DNA from: Planctomycetota bacterium
GTDB taxonomy: Bacteria > Planctomycetota > Phycisphaerae > Phycisphaerales > UBA1924
DNA: 64,000 bases
Assembly: GCA_018242605.1 (NCBI GenBank)
Contig: JAFEBP010000004.1
Span: 218,355 to 282,354 of the forward strand
Reading direction: 5' to 3'
Below are positions 36,352 through 46,510 of this stretch, one piece after another. The first letter of the stretch is position 1. Each line of letters opens with the position of its first letter. Made by a program: the position numbers and the translations under genes. The notes below the pieces were generated by a model. It ran no database searches and had not been told where the DNA came from. It saw nothing but the letters and a program-made list of their open reading frames with translations.

Positions 36352-37617
36352 TCACGCGGCGAGCAGCCGCAGCCGCTCGGAGATGTTGCGCGCATCGTCC
36401 GCGCCCGGGGCCTCGATGCCCAGGGCTTCGCACAAGGTCTGCGGGGTTTCCTTCGCGGGGGCCACGCGGTGCGAGACGAGCCGCTGGCCCTTGGCGTCGG
36501 AAACGAACGCGATCACGGTGCCGTCGGGCTCGCGGACGATCTCGATGAACTGCCCGCGGACCACCAGCTTCGCGGGCGGCGCGGCGTTCTCCTTGGCCAG
36601 GCTCTGCTCCACAGCGCAGTCAATGGCGTTGATGAGCCCGTTCTCGACGCGCTGGCCCAGGTCGTCCACGCCGGGGGCGGCGGTCGCGATGCCCGCAAAG
36701 ACCTCGATCAGTACCTTGTACTCGTTGATGCTGGCGCTGACAACCTTGGTCATCTCCTCGTCGTTCAGACGCAGCAGGCGTTGGGCGGTGAGAATCCCGC
36801 CGTCCTGTGCCGCGGTCATGACGGAGGGTGATGCCTCCTGGCCGTCGAGCCTCAGCGAGCCCACGACGTAGGCGATGCGGTGCAGGCGCCCGATGGGGTC
36901 GTCCCTGGCGATGTCGGCGGGGCGCACGTGGTGGAGTTCGAGCGGCTTGGCGAGCAGTTCGGGGAACCGCCACTTGCGTGCGAGCACGGTGACGATGTCC
37001 ACGTGCGTGAAATCGAGCTTCTCAAACTCGATCCGCTGAAGGGCCCCCGGCACGGGCGTGGCGGAGAAGACCTTGACGTAGTCGTCGCCGAGCAGCTTGC
37101 ACATGAGCGGGACGCCCGCGTCGAGCATCAGGCCGATGACGAACGCCTCCGCCACCAGCGACGGCGCCGAGGCCCGGGCGGCTTCCGCGGCCATGCAGGC
37201 GCGGAAGACCGACTGGCCCCACACCTGGCGCACGACATCGCGCGATGCGCCGGCCGAAGCGGCGCGGCTCAGGTGGAAACCCAGCGAGACCGCCTTGAGG
37301 CGTTCGAGCCCGAGCAATAGACACGCCCGTTCGAGATTGGTCACCGGGGTGCGCTGCGCAAAGAGCGCGGAGTTGGCGAGCTTGAGCAGGCGGCCGGAGA
37401 TCGCGTGATCGGCCTTGATCACCTTGGCGTAATCCAGGAGCTGGGCGTCCTTGCGGGACGACAAATCCAGAAGGCGCAGCACCACCTCGGGCTGGCTCTC
37501 GATTCCCACGCTTTCGAGGCGCCGGTCGAGATACTCATACAGGGAGTTCACTTCCGCGGCGGTCAGGAGGCTTCGCTGCTTCATTCCGAGCGACCCCAAT
37601 ATCGGCGATGGCAACAT
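36352..37617 (-). CDS. HDOD-domain signalling protein
   Basis: 421 residues from ATG at 37617; ATG at 37584 (MKQRSLL) is an equally good start, and upstream frame looks non-coding. The HDOD domain occupies about 10-220: LLRLLDLSSRKDAQLLDYAKVIKADHAISGRLLKLANSALFAQRTPVTNLERACLLLGLERLKAVSLG shows the conserved L-x-x-A-N-S-x-x-(Y/F) and A-x-x-x-L-G-x-x-x-L pattern. HDOD proteins act in cell-cycle or nucleotide second-messenger signalling without HD-type metal catalysis. The C-terminal ~150 residues, including a hydrophobic helix-rich part and a small beta domain (KLVVRGQFIEIV), are unassigned. Divergent from dnaB. Confidence 0.88.
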   Translation of the reverse strand: MLPSPILGSLGMKQRSLLTAAEVNSLYEYLDRRLESVGIESQPEVVLRLLDLSSRKDAQLLDYAKVIKADHAISGRLLKLANSALFAQRTPVTNLERACLLLGLERLKAVSLGFHLSRAASAGASRDVVRQVWGQSVFRACMAAEAARASAPSLVAEAFVIGLMLDAGVPLMCKLLGDDYVKVFSATPVPGALQRIEFEKLDFTHVDIVTVLARKWRFPELLAKPLELHHVRPADIARDDPIGRLHRIAYVVGSLRLDGQEASPSVMTAAQDGGILTAQRLLRLNDEEMTKVVSASINEYKVLIEVFAGIATAAPGVDDLGQRVENGLINAIDCAVEQSLAKENAAPPAKLVVRGQFIEIVREPDGTVIAFVSDAKGQRLVSHRVAPAKETPQTLCEALGIEAPGADDARNISERLRLLAA

Positions 37618-37768
37618 AAGCCGGCCCGTTCCGAACGAGCGTCGATCCCGCGTCGCCGATGTCAGTATTTCGGCGGTTGAGGGGACAGACACGAGATTCA
37701 GTAGGCAGAATCACCCAAGCGGTAGTGCTGGAAATATCGGCCCCCAGCCGATGTACCCGGCCGGGGGG

Positions 37769-37796
37769 TTGACACACGCCGCACGCGGGCTTTCAT
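37769..37796 (+). promoter_or_regulatory. Candidate sigma70-type promoter upstream of dnaB
   Basis: TTGACA at 37769-37774 is a full consensus -35. After 16 bases, TTTCAT (37791-37796) is a 4/6 -10. The position, about 140 bp before the dnaB start and inside the 317-bp gap between the divergent HDOD gene and dnaB, is suitable. The rest of this gap shows no gene. Confidence 0.3.
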
Positions 37797-37934
37797 GGAT
37801 TCTGCAAGGGGGTTCTTCGCGGGCGTCCACCGAACGCGGCGGTGCAACGGCCGGGACGAGAATTCCGTGTGGATGGCTCGTGGATTTCCTATCGGTAGCC
37901 TGAACGGAGGCACGCCCGCCGCCTACCTTGGAAC

Positions 37935-39614
37935 GTGCCCGCAGAAGCAGATCAATCAAGGCCCAACAACCGGCAGCGCCGGGGCGGCGGTGCCCCGGTT
38001 ATTCCGCTCCAGAAGCTCTTCGACCGCGAATCCCCGCAGGCGGTCGAGGCGGAGATGGCCCTCCTGGGATCGATGATCCTGGAGCCCAAAGTTATCACCG
38101 ATATCTTGGCCATTGTGACCGGGCCGGAGGACTTCTATAAGGAAGCGCACGGGCACATCTACCGAGCGCTTATCGAAATCTACGACCAGCGTGACTCGGG
38201 CGACCTGATCCAGACGGTGACGATGCTCCGCGATCGGGGCATCCTCGATCAATGCGGCGGCGATCAGTACCTCGTGGACCTGGCCAACTCGGTGCCGTCG
38301 GCGGTCAACGCGCCCCACTTTGCCAAGATCGTCGCGGAGAAGGCGCGGATGCGGCGCCTGATCGACGCGTGCGGGAACATTCTGTACGACGCATACCACG
38401 CCGGCGACCTGGGGCCCGACGGCGCGCGAGAGGTCATGGACCGCGCCGAATCCGCGGTGTTCGAGATCGCGCAGGAACGCAACTCCTCGGACGTGCAGTC
38501 GCTCAGCGCTCTGCTTGACATCGAGATGGCCCGCATCGAGGCCATGGAGCAGAGCGGCGCCTCGATGTCGGGCATCCCCACAGGATTCCACGACCTGGAC
38601 AACATGCTGCTGGGCATGCAGCCGGGCGAGATGCTCATCCTGGCGGCCCGCCCCAGTATGGGAAAGACCGCGCTCGCGCTCAACGTCGCGGAACAGACCG
38701 CGCTGGGCGGGGCGCCGGTCGCCGGCGCGCCCAAGAAGCGGGACTTCCCCGTGGGCTTCTTCAGCCTGGAAATGTCCAAGTCGTCCGTCGTGCTGCGCAT
38801 GCTGTGCGCCCGGGCGCACGTGAAATCACAGGACCTTCGGGGCGGCAAGCGGCTCTCGAAGGAAGACCTGGGCAATCTGGGAATGGCGGCCGACGACCTC
38901 AAGCAGGCCCCGATCTACATCGACGACACGCCGGGGCTCACGGTGCTCAACCTGCGGGCCAGGGCCCGCCGGATGGTGCAGCAGCACGGGGTGAGGGCAA
39001 TCGTCATCGACTATCTCCAGTTGCTCTCTTCTCCCGGGTCGGCGCGAGAGAGCCGCCAGAACGAAGTCTCGGCGATCAGCCGCGGCATCAAGGGGCTGGC
39101 CCGCGAGCTCAACGTGCCGATCCTGTGCCTCTCGCAGCTCAACCGCGCCGCGGAACAGCGCGAGGGCAACCGCCCGCGCATGAGCGACCTGCGTGAATCG
39201 GGGTCGATCGAGCAGGACGCGGACGTGATCCTGCTGCTGCACCGCGAGGACTACTACCACAAGGACGACCCGGAGTGGCTCGACGCGAACCCCGACAAGG
39301 TCGGGGTCGCCGAGATCATCATCGCCAAGCAGCGAAACGGGCCCACGGGCGTGGTGAAGCTGCACTGGAACTCGGACATCACGCGGTTCACAGACCTGGA
39401 CCCGCACGGGCACGCCCCGGGCGGATATCGGGATCTCGCCGGCGCGTTCGACGATTTCGGCGGCGCAGCGCCGCAGCCCGCTCCGCCGCCGCGGGCTCAG
39501 ACCGAGTACAAGGGCTTCGCGCCCGGCAAGAAGAGCGGTCCGATTGAAAACCACCGCGACGGCGGCGGGCCGATGCCGGCGCTCGACGACCCCGATGCCA
39601 ATCCGCCGTTCTGA
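37935..39614 (+). CDS. dnaB: Replicative DNA helicase
   Basis: 559 residues from GTG at 37935. The N-terminal DnaB domain has QAVEAEMALLGSMILEPK and FYKEAHGHIYRALIEI. The RecA-like C-terminal domain has Walker A in ARPSMGKTALAL (about 238-249), Walker B IVIDYLQLL (about 357-365), and the DnaB motif LSQLNRAAEQR with the arginine-finger region SDLRESGSIEQDADVI. It unwinds DNA ahead of the replisome. It is about 90 residues longer than E. coli DnaB because of a low-complexity C-terminal tail (Pro/Gly-rich from about 490). No intein. It is followed on the other strand by a TM2 protein. Confidence 0.97.
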   Translation: MPAEADQSRPNNRQRRGGGAPVIPLQKLFDRESPQAVEAEMALLGSMILEPKVITDILAIVTGPEDFYKEAHGHIYRALIEIYDQRDSGDLIQTVTMLRDRGILDQCGGDQYLVDLANSVPSAVNAPHFAKIVAEKARMRRLIDACGNILYDAYHAGDLGPDGAREVMDRAESAVFEIAQERNSSDVQSLSALLDIEMARIEAMEQSGASMSGIPTGFHDLDNMLLGMQPGEMLILAARPSMGKTALALNVAEQTALGGAPVAGAPKKRDFPVGFFSLEMSKSSVVLRMLCARAHVKSQDLRGGKRLSKEDLGNLGMAADDLKQAPIYIDDTPGLTVLNLRARARRMVQQHGVRAIVIDYLQLLSSPGSARESRQNEVSAISRGIKGLARELNVPILCLSQLNRAAEQREGNRPRMSDLRESGSIEQDADVILLLHREDYYHKDDPEWLDANPDKVGVAEIIIAKQRNGPTGVVKLHWNSDITRFTDLDPHGHAPGGYRDLAGAFDDFGGAAPQPAPPPRAQTEYKGFAPGKKSGPIENHRDGGGPMPALDDPDANPPF

Positions 39615-39623
39615 GTGGTTGAG

Positions 39624-39899
39624 TCAACGCCCGGCGACGAAGCCCGCGCCGCGTGCGGCGAGGCGTGTGTTGGCCTTCTCCACCATGCCCGGGATGAGAA
39701 TCAGGTCAACCAACTGGCCGATGCCCAGAAGGCCGGCGGTGCACAGCCAGATGATCCCGGTGATCCAGCGGCCGGTGTAGAACCTGTGCATGCCGAAGAG
39801 GCCCAAGAGGCACAGAACCCAGAACAAGTACGCGACGTTTGTGGTTTTGAACTCTTGCACCGTGTGTACCCCATGCGGCCGCGGGACCTCCGCCGCCAC
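39624..39899 (-). CDS. TM2-domain small membrane protein
   Basis: 91 residues from GTG at 39899; GTG at 39860 (starting VQEFKTTN) is a shorter alternative close to the domain start. Two membrane spans enclose the TM2 motif: [22 protein letters not shown] then [23 protein letters not shown]. The G-x-H-x-F-Y-x-G turn and D-L-x-x-I-P at the end of the second span are diagnostic. TM2 proteins are widespread and their bacterial role is unknown. Convergent with dnaB, 9 bp from its stop. Confidence 0.9.
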   Translation of the reverse strand: MAAEVPRPHGVHTVQEFKTTNVAYLFWVLCLLGLFGMHRFYTGRWITGIIWLCTAGLLGIGQLVDLILIPGMVEKANTRLAARGAGFVAGR

Positions 39900-39956
39900 A
39901 ACGAGGTTATTCGTGGTCCGGGCGGAGCGATTTCACTTTGAACTGTGGACGGTGGA

Positions 39957-41069
39957 TCAGTCGCCGAAGGACGTGCCCACGGCGCGAGCGGCGCCCACCA
40001 GGGCGTGATCTTCCGGGACCAGGCGCTGCTTGCCCGCGGGCTCTTCCAGATCAACGTCTGTGAGGCGGCCCTTCTGCCACGCGACCATGCGTCCGACCTT
40101 GCCTTCGCGGAGCAGGTTCATCGAATGATTGCCCAGCAGCGTGGACAGAACACGGTCGAACGCGCAGGGAACGCCGCCGCGCTGCACGTGGCCGAGCACG
40201 CAGTAGCGGCTTTCGACGCCGGTCTCCTTCTCGAGCGCTTCGGCGACGAACTTTCCGACCCCTCCCAAGCGGATGGGGTCGGGGCTGGTGGGGTCGACCT
40301 TGGCGACGACCTGCTGGCCACCCTGAGGACGCGCCCCCTCGGAGACGCACAGCAGCGTCGACCGCATGCCGCGGCGCTCACGCTCCTGGATCACCCGCGC
40401 CAACACCTTGAGATCGAAGGGAATCTCCGGCATCAGGATAATGTCGCTGCCGGAGGCGATGCCCGAGTGCAGGGCGATCCAACCCGCGTTGCGGCCCATG
40501 ACTTCAACGACCATGGCGCGGTGGTGGCTGTCGGCGGTGGTGCGGACCTTGTCGAGCGCATCGGTGGCGGTGTCGACGGCGGTCTGGAAGCCGAACGTGA
40601 TCTCGCTGCCCATGATGTCGTTGTCGATCGTCTTGGGCACCCCCACCACCGCAAGGCCCTGCTTGGCAAACCACGCGGCGGAGGTCATCGTGCCGTCCCC
40701 GCCGATGATCACCATCGCCTCGATCTTGCGAGAACGGATGTGCCGAAGGCAGTCTTCCGTCAGGTCGCGGAAGATGGGCGTGCCGTCCGAGTTCTTTCCG
40801 ACTGCGAATCGCGAAGGATTGGCGCGGTTGTTGGAGCCCAGGATCGTGCCGCCGCGGCGGAGAATGCCGTCCAGGTCACTCGGCTGCAACTGCCGGAACC
40901 GGTTCTCGATCAAACCCTGGTAACCGTCCTCAACACCCAGCACATCGATATCGCAGTGGAAGGCGTCCTTGGCGACAGCGCGGATGACGGCGTTGAGGCC
41001 CGGGCAGTCGCCGCCGCCGGTGAGGATGGCCATGCGGCGGATAGCGGGGCAGGTAGTAGCGAGGCTCAT
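39957..41069 (-). CDS. 6-phosphofructokinase, ATP/mixed-type group
   Basis: 370 residues from ATG at 41069 (upstream frame is Pro/Arg-rich noise). Glycine loop GGGDCPGLNAVIRA (18-31), GGDGT (123-127), PKTIDNDI (145-152) with the catalytic Asp in IDND, and MGRNAGWIALHSG. The Gly after GGD is the ATP-type residue, while Lys146 before TIDND is the residue common in PPi enzymes. The combination G+K occurs in the actinobacterial/plant-like ATP-dependent group, so ATP use is predicted but PPi cannot be excluded. It catalyses the committed step of glycolysis. Single gene, divergent from infC. Confidence 0.92.
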   Translation of the reverse strand: MSLATTCPAIRRMAILTGGGDCPGLNAVIRAVAKDAFHCDIDVLGVEDGYQGLIENRFRQLQPSDLDGILRRGGTILGSNNRANPSRFAVGKNSDGTPIFRDLTEDCLRHIRSRKIEAMVIIGGDGTMTSAAWFAKQGLAVVGVPKTIDNDIMGSEITFGFQTAVDTATDALDKVRTTADSHHRAMVVEVMGRNAGWIALHSGIASGSDIILMPEIPFDLKVLARVIQERERRGMRSTLLCVSEGARPQGGQQVVAKVDPTSPDPIRLGGVGKFVAEALEKETGVESRYCVLGHVQRGGVPCAFDRVLSTLLGNHSMNLLREGKVGRMVAWQKGRLTDVDLEEPAGKQRLVPEDHALVGAARAVGTSFGD

Positions 41070-41468
41070 AACACACAGTATCGGCCCGATTGTGGGTCGG
41101 GGCGGACGATTTGGCCATCGACAAGTCAGGCCACGAGGTGGGCCCAAAGACCTCCGCGAATTCGTCCCTGCGGGGTTGAAACTCCGACAATTCGGGTCGG
41201 TAGACCCGGCCCGGGGAAGCCATGAAAGCACCCCCCCGATCGGGTTTGGATGGGTACACTTAGGCCTATGAGCGGACGTTCGTCCCGCATCTTTGCTCTT
41301 TTCTCTTGCCCACCCGGGGGCGTCGGCATCGGCCAACGCTCATGAGGGGGCAGTTGTGCATCTTGAAGCCAACCCGCAACGGGGTCGCCCCAACGGCGAA
41401 AACCGTGTGTGGTGGTCCGTGTTCTGAGCGACTCGCAACCGGTTCGTACACACCTAGGAGTTTCAGCC
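41070..41468. other. Gap between pfk and infC (infC leader)
   Basis: About 400 bp with no protein gene. The last 70 bp lead into the infC ribosome site. A 7-bp inverted repeat, ATGAGCG (41268-41274) and CGCTCAT (41337-41343), lies in what would be the infC 5' leader and may form a stem. It is too short to name as a regulatory element. No convincing promoter was identified. Confidence 0.4.

Positions 41469-41471
<3 letters not shown>
41455..41471 (+). promoter_or_regulatory. Ribosome binding site and ATC initiation codon of infC
   Basis: TAGGAG at 41455-41460 is followed by eight bases and then ATC at 41469-41471 in the IF-3 reading frame. The ATG at 41535 would cut off the conserved N-terminal RVNHMIRISPIRLIG segment. 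No other in-frame ATG/GTG/TTG with a ribosome site exists nearby. Rare start codons (ATT, ATC, ATA) in infC are known to make IF-3 regulate itself. Confidence 0.8.
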
Positions 41472-42173
<702 letters not shown>

Positions 42174-42230
42174 ACCGCCGCGGCCGCGCGTGCGGACCCT
42201 CGACGCTACTGAAATCCGAAGAGAAAAGAA

Positions 42231-42260
42231 AACCCCGGGCCTTTCGACCCGGGGTTTTTT
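42231..42260. terminator. Bidirectional rho-independent terminator
   Basis: Stem AACCCCGGG (42231-42239) with CCCGGGGTT (42248-42256), loop of 8 bases, TTTTTT at 42255-42260 on plus, and an A-rich run (42220-42232) supplying T's on minus. It ends infC (plus) and the convergent dockerin-tailed gene (minus). Confidence 0.9.
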
Positions 42261-42295
42261 CATGCACTTACTGGCATGCGGAGCTGATCAAAGGA

Positions 42296-44980
42296 TCAGC
42301 CGCCGCAGTTGGGATCGCCGGCTTCCCAGAGGCTGAAGAAGACTTCAACGTCTGCGCCGTCGATACCACCGTCCTGGCTCACGTCGGCGCAACCCACGGA
42401 GTTCTCCCAATCGGGGAAGAACGCCGCGACGTCCGCACCGTCCACGCCGCCGTCCTGGTTGTAGTCCGCCGCGCAGGCCGGGCAGTACACACAGTTGGGC
42501 GTGATCGTGATCTGCTGGAACGAGAACGAGTTGATCGTTCCCGTGTCGCCGCCGGCGTTGTCGCTGACGGTCAGGGTCCATGTGCCCTCGTACGGCTGGC
42601 CGTCGAACACGGCGAGCGAGGTGTGCACGCCGGCGTAGTCCGTCGGGTAGTAGTTGCCGCCGGGGATCGTGAATGCCGAGTCACCGGAGACCGCCACCGC
42701 GGCGATGTCGCCGGGCGCGGAATCAAAGAAGCAGTATTCGCCGTTCAGATTCGACGAATCGCCCAGGGCGCCCGCCGCGGCGGCGTTCACTCGGGTCATC
42801 AGGTTCACCGTCGTGCCGCCGGGCGAAGTGATCTGGACGATCAGGTCGCCGATCCAGGTGTGGGTGAGGCCCACGCACACGCTGAGGTTGGAGACGTTGC
42901 CGCTGCCCGCCGGGACCGTGATGGTCGAGGTGACAGTGGTGTTGTCCGTGATCCCGATCGGGAAGGAGTCGCCCGACGAGAACAACGGCATGGAGGAGGA
43001 GGTGCTGCAGACGGTGCCGTCTCCGCTATAGGTGCCGCCCGAGGCTTCGCAGGCAGCCTGGGTGGTGATGGAGCAAGACTGGGTCGAAGCGACGCAGCAA
43101 GCGCCGGTGGGGAGGCACTGCACGCCGCCGGTGCAGTTGACGCCGTCATCTGTGACGGTCAGGCTGTAGTTGCCGCGGCCGGCGCCGAAGCCGTGAACGA
43201 GGATGTAGTAGGGAGCCGTAGCCTGCGAGCAGAACGCCACCTGCGACGCGAGGCCGCAGGAGTCGTCGTTGCCGCCGACGCAAGTCAGGTTGTCGCAACC
43301 GTTGACGCCGCAGAAGACGCTGATGCGGCTGTCGTAGTTGGTGCCGCCGCAGAGGCTGGCGGTCATGGTGTTGCCGGTGCCGATCACGCGGTACCACACA
43401 CCGCCGGAGGAGATGGTCTGAGAGTTGCACACCGGGGCCGACGAATCGATGCCGGCGAGGCAGGTGCTGCCGGAGGCGACGTCGCCGATGTTCAGCGTGA
43501 TGGAGCTGACGCAGTCGTCGTTGGCGGGCACATCACCGGTGGAGCAGGTGCAACCGGCGCAGGCCACGCCCGCGCCCTGCCACACGCCGCCTTGCGAGTT
43601 GCAATCGGCCTCGGTGAGAGAGGAGCAGGAGCCGGAGATGCAGCAAGCGCCCGTCGGGGGCGAGGTGATGGTCACGTTGACCGTGCAGGTGCTGCTGCGG
43701 CTGTTGGGCGCAGTCTCCTGAACAGTGACGTTCAGAGGAGTCACGCCGGCGGGAGTCCCGTTGGCGACGGTTGCGGTGTAGGTGAAGGTGAGCGGTGGAC
43801 CTTCGACAAAGACGCCGGTGCCCGAGTCACCGATGGCGGAGGCGAAGTTGGTGCCCATCACGGTGTGGGACACGCTGGCCGGGTTCGTGCCGGGAGTGAC
43901 GGTCACGGTGATCGTCGTGCTGCCCGAACCGTCGTTGATGATTGAAGTAGGCGACGCCTGAGCCACGCACGTGGGATTCGTCGGCGAGGTGTTGGGCACC
44001 ACGTTGAACGTGTACCACACGATATCGAACGGCTTGTTCTTGAAGCCGAATCCGCCGTTGCCGTCAAAGAGCGTGCCGAAGCCATCGCCCATGCGGATCG
44101 GCAGACCCGTGCCCGTGGTGAACAGCGTCGTGCTGCTGTTCGCGCACACGTTGGGGAAGTCCATCACGGTGCCCGCGAACGTTTCTTCGGGGAGAGCGCC
44201 GGGCTGGTTGTTGGCGAACGCGAAGTTGGTGAACGCGACGCGGTACGAACCCGCCGTCAGGTTGCGCGTCACCTGGAACTGACCCGCGGTCTGCGGGTCG
44301 TCGTGACCGAATCCGGCGACCGGGTTGTAGTTGTTGTCGTACACCCACCAGTCGGTATCGACGGCGGTCGTTCCGCCCAGGCCGATGCTGATCGGGCCTT
44401 CGATGAACGTGCCGATGGAGATCGGGCCGCCCGCGGCGGGGGCCTGGTCATCGATACGGCGGCACTCAAGTCGGCCGGAATAGGGGTTGGGTGTGGTGGT
44501 CGAGCCGGTGATGCGGACATAGACCTGGTCCGAACCGCCGAACGAGTACCACTGCAGCACGCGCTGACCACCCGGGTAATCCGGATGAGCCGCGGTGGCC
44601 GTGGAGAATGTGTTGTCTGTCGTGCCGATCGTGCCCACCGGCGACTGGGACAGGCCGCGCAGCGTCATCGCGTGGACAACGGAGGGCGAGCTGCTGTCAT
44701 TGAGAATCAGACGCCAGACGTAGATGCCCCGCTGAGCCTGAGCACGGGTGGTGATCAGGAAGTAATCGGCGGACGCTCCACCCGGAGTCACCGTGCTGGT
44801 GCCGGTAGTGGTGCCGCTGATCGTGTCACCGGCGGTCATCCCCAAACCGCCGCTGTTCGCGGGCGTTGCGGTCGCCTTGGTGTCATTCGGCTCAACTTCG
44901 GGGTTGTCGACAGCCTGCGCGGTACCGACCGCGCACAGCATCGCCAAACACAGGCCTTTCAGGCCACTCTTCCAATTCAT
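42296..44980 (-). CDS. Large secreted protein with P/homoB-like domain and dockerin-type tail
   Basis: 894 residues from ATG at 44980, preceded by GGAGAGG. The signal is MNWKSGLKGLCLAMLCAVGTAQA. The body includes a beta-rich N-terminal part, a Ser/Thr-rich Ig-like middle (ITVTVTPGTNPASVSHTVMG), and a Cys-rich segment with CCISGSCSSLTEADCNSQGG and CCVASTQSCSITTQAACEASGG. A region then reads as a proprotein-convertase P domain (VCVGLTHTWIGDLIVQITSPGG, YEGTWTLTVSDNAGGDTGTI). The C-terminal dockerin-type tail has two loops (YNQDGGVDGADVAAFF and VSQDGGIDGADVEVFF). Function unknown; likely a cell-surface or secreted adhesive or recognition protein. Single gene with its own promoter and terminator. 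Confidence 0.85.
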   Translation of the reverse strand: MNWKSGLKGLCLAMLCAVGTAQAVDNPEVEPNDTKATATPANSGGLGMTAGDTISGTTTGTSTVTPGGASADYFLITTRAQAQRGIYVWRLILNDSSSPSVVHAMTLRGLSQSPVGTIGTTDNTFSTATAAHPDYPGGQRVLQWYSFGGSDQVYVRITGSTTTPNPYSGRLECRRIDDQAPAAGGPISIGTFIEGPISIGLGGTTAVDTDWWVYDNNYNPVAGFGHDDPQTAGQFQVTRNLTAGSYRVAFTNFAFANNQPGALPEETFAGTVMDFPNVCANSSTTLFTTGTGLPIRMGDGFGTLFDGNGGFGFKNKPFDIVWYTFNVVPNTSPTNPTCVAQASPTSIINDGSGSTTITVTVTPGTNPASVSHTVMGTNFASAIGDSGTGVFVEGPPLTFTYTATVANGTPAGVTPLNVTVQETAPNSRSSTCTVNVTITSPPTGACCISGSCSSLTEADCNSQGGVWQGAGVACAGCTCSTGDVPANDDCVSSITLNIGDVASGSTCLAGIDSSAPVCNSQTISSGGVWYRVIGTGNTMTASLCGGTNYDSRISVFCGVNGCDNLTCVGGNDDSCGLASQVAFCSQATAPYYILVHGFGAGRGNYSLTVTDDGVNCTGGVQCLPTGACCVASTQSCSITTQAACEASGGTYSGDGTVCSTSSSMPLFSSGDSFPIGITDNTTVTSTITVPAGSGNVSNLSVCVGLTHTWIGDLIVQITSPGGTTVNLMTRVNAAAAGALGDSSNLNGEYCFFDSAPGDIAAVAVSGDSAFTIPGGNYYPTDYAGVHTSLAVFDGQPYEGTWTLTVSDNAGGDTGTINSFSFQQITITPNCVYCPACAADYNQDGGVDGADVAAFFPDWENSVGCADVSQDGGIDGADVEVFFSLWEAGDPNCGG

Positions 44981-45431
44981 ACGACCTCTCCTTGTCCTCA
45001 GAATAAGGACACAATGATCCCAAACACACACACGGGAGCGGAGCTTCCAGAGCGGAAACGCCTACCCCCACACACTCAAAAACACGCACGTTCCGCTGAT
45101 TATGCACGCAGTACCGGGTCAGGAACGCGACCATGGCATCACCTGCAAGACCAGCACAACTGTTTAACAGATGCCAATGTACCCTCAACCGGGCTAGCGC
45201 GTCAAGCCTATGTGAACAAGGTAATCCCAATTACTCCAAACCACCAGTTCCGCAAACCTGATAAGGGCATTGGTTATCTGACGTTACCCACCCCTCAAAG
45301 CCTCGGCGCGACTTCGAACTTGCGGACTCCTCAAACAGTCAGACCAGGTGCCTGTTCCCGGCTCGTTCGTCCGACGCCGGCCATCTTGATTGTGCTCATC
45401 GCCCGACTCTGCGACCGATCTACCCTCAACC
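44981..45431. other. Intergenic region between divergent dockerin gene and MoxR gene
   Basis: 450 bp, AT-richer than the genes around it, with no open frame of interest. It should carry promoters for both flanking genes. The best candidate found is on minus at 45176-45205. There is no visible terminator or RNA gene. Confidence 0.4.
45176..45205 (-). promoter_or_regulatory. Candidate promoter of the dockerin-tailed gene
   Basis: On minus, TTGACG (45205-45200) is 5/6 to the -35 consensus. An 18-base spacer and TACATT (45181-45176), 4/6 to -10, follow. It lies about 195 bp upstream of the start at 44980. Not verified by any other signal. Confidence 0.3.
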
Positions 45432-46487
45432 ATGGATCAAGCCCCGCTTCCTGAAGCCATTCGAGATGTTCAGACCTCCTTCGCTCGCCTGAAGGAGGAA
45501 ATTCACAAGGTCATCGTCGGTCAGGACGCGGTGGTGGACCAGATGCTCATGGCGATCTTCTGCCGCGGCCACGTGGTGGTGGTCGGGGTGCCCGGATTGG
45601 CCAAGACGCTGCTGATCTCAACGATCGCGAGAACGCTCAACCTGGGCTTTTCACGCATCCAGTTCACGCCCGACCTCATGCCCAGCGACATCACCGGCAC
45701 AGAGGTAATCCAGGAAGACAAAGCCAGCGGCACGCGCCAACTCCAGTTCGTCAAAGGTCCCATTTTCTCCAATGTGGTGCTGGCCGACGAGATCAACCGC
45801 ACTCCCCCTAAGACCCAGGCCGCGCTCCTCGAAGCGATGCAAGAGCGCCAGGTCACCGTGGGAGGCCAGCGATACGGATTGCCCAGCCCATTTTTCGTCC
45901 TCGCAACGCAGAACCCGATCGAACAGGAAGGCACCTACCCGCTGCCCGAAGCACAGCTCGACCGCTTCATGTTCATGATCCAGATCGGGTACCCCACCGC
46001 CGCCGAAGAACTCGAGATTGTGCGCCGACAGAGCACGCGCGGAAAAGAAACCATCGTTCCCGTGCTGGACGAGGTCGGGATCAAACGCGTCCAGGAGACC
46101 GTGCGTGAAATGCCCGTGGCCGACCACGTCATTTCCTACGCGCTGCGTCTCGTCCGCGCCACCCGCATCAAGGAGCCGATGGACCTGGGACTCAAGCGCC
46201 CCCAGAAGATCTCGGAATACCTCGCGTGGGGCGCGGGGCCCCGCGCCAGCGAAAACCTGGTGCTCGCGGCCAAGGCCGCGGCGTTGCTGGGCGGGTCGAC
46301 GCACGTCACGCCCGAGCACGTGAAGGCCATCGCCAAACCGGTGCTGCGCCACCGCCTGTTGGTCAACTTCAATGCCGAGGCCGACCAGATCACCACCGAC
46401 GACCTGGTTGACAGCCTGCTCAACGAGGTGCCGGTGGAAGGGCTCACTCCCGCCGACCGCCGCAAGATGGAAGAAGTCCTGCGGTGA
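45432..46487 (+). CDS. MoxR-family AAA+ ATPase
   Basis: 351 residues from ATG at 45432. Walker A is GVPGLAKT (HVVVVGVPGLAKTLL, about 51-66), Walker B is VVLADEINRTPPKTQAALLEAM (about 114-135). Sensor 1 is FVLATQNPIEQEGTYPLPEAQLDRF, and the C-terminal lid has ASENLVLAAKAAALLGG. MoxR ATPases act as chaperones that insert cofactors or help assemble complexes, typically beside DUF58 and VWA genes. Here those partners are not adjacent, although the cassette at the left edge of the window resembles the downstream part of such operons. No recognisable ribosome site. Confidence 0.92.
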   Translation: MDQAPLPEAIRDVQTSFARLKEEIHKVIVGQDAVVDQMLMAIFCRGHVVVVGVPGLAKTLLISTIARTLNLGFSRIQFTPDLMPSDITGTEVIQEDKASGTRQLQFVKGPIFSNVVLADEINRTPPKTQAALLEAMQERQVTVGGQRYGLPSPFFVLATQNPIEQEGTYPLPEAQLDRFMFMIQIGYPTAAEELEIVRRQSTRGKETIVPVLDEVGIKRVQETVREMPVADHVISYALRLVRATRIKEPMDLGLKRPQKISEYLAWGAGPRASENLVLAAKAAALLGGSTHVTPEHVKAIAKPVLRHRLLVNFNAEADQITTDDLVDSLLNEVPVEGLTPADRRKMEEVLR

Positions 46488-46510
46488 TCGCCGCGGCTCG
46501 TTGATATCGC

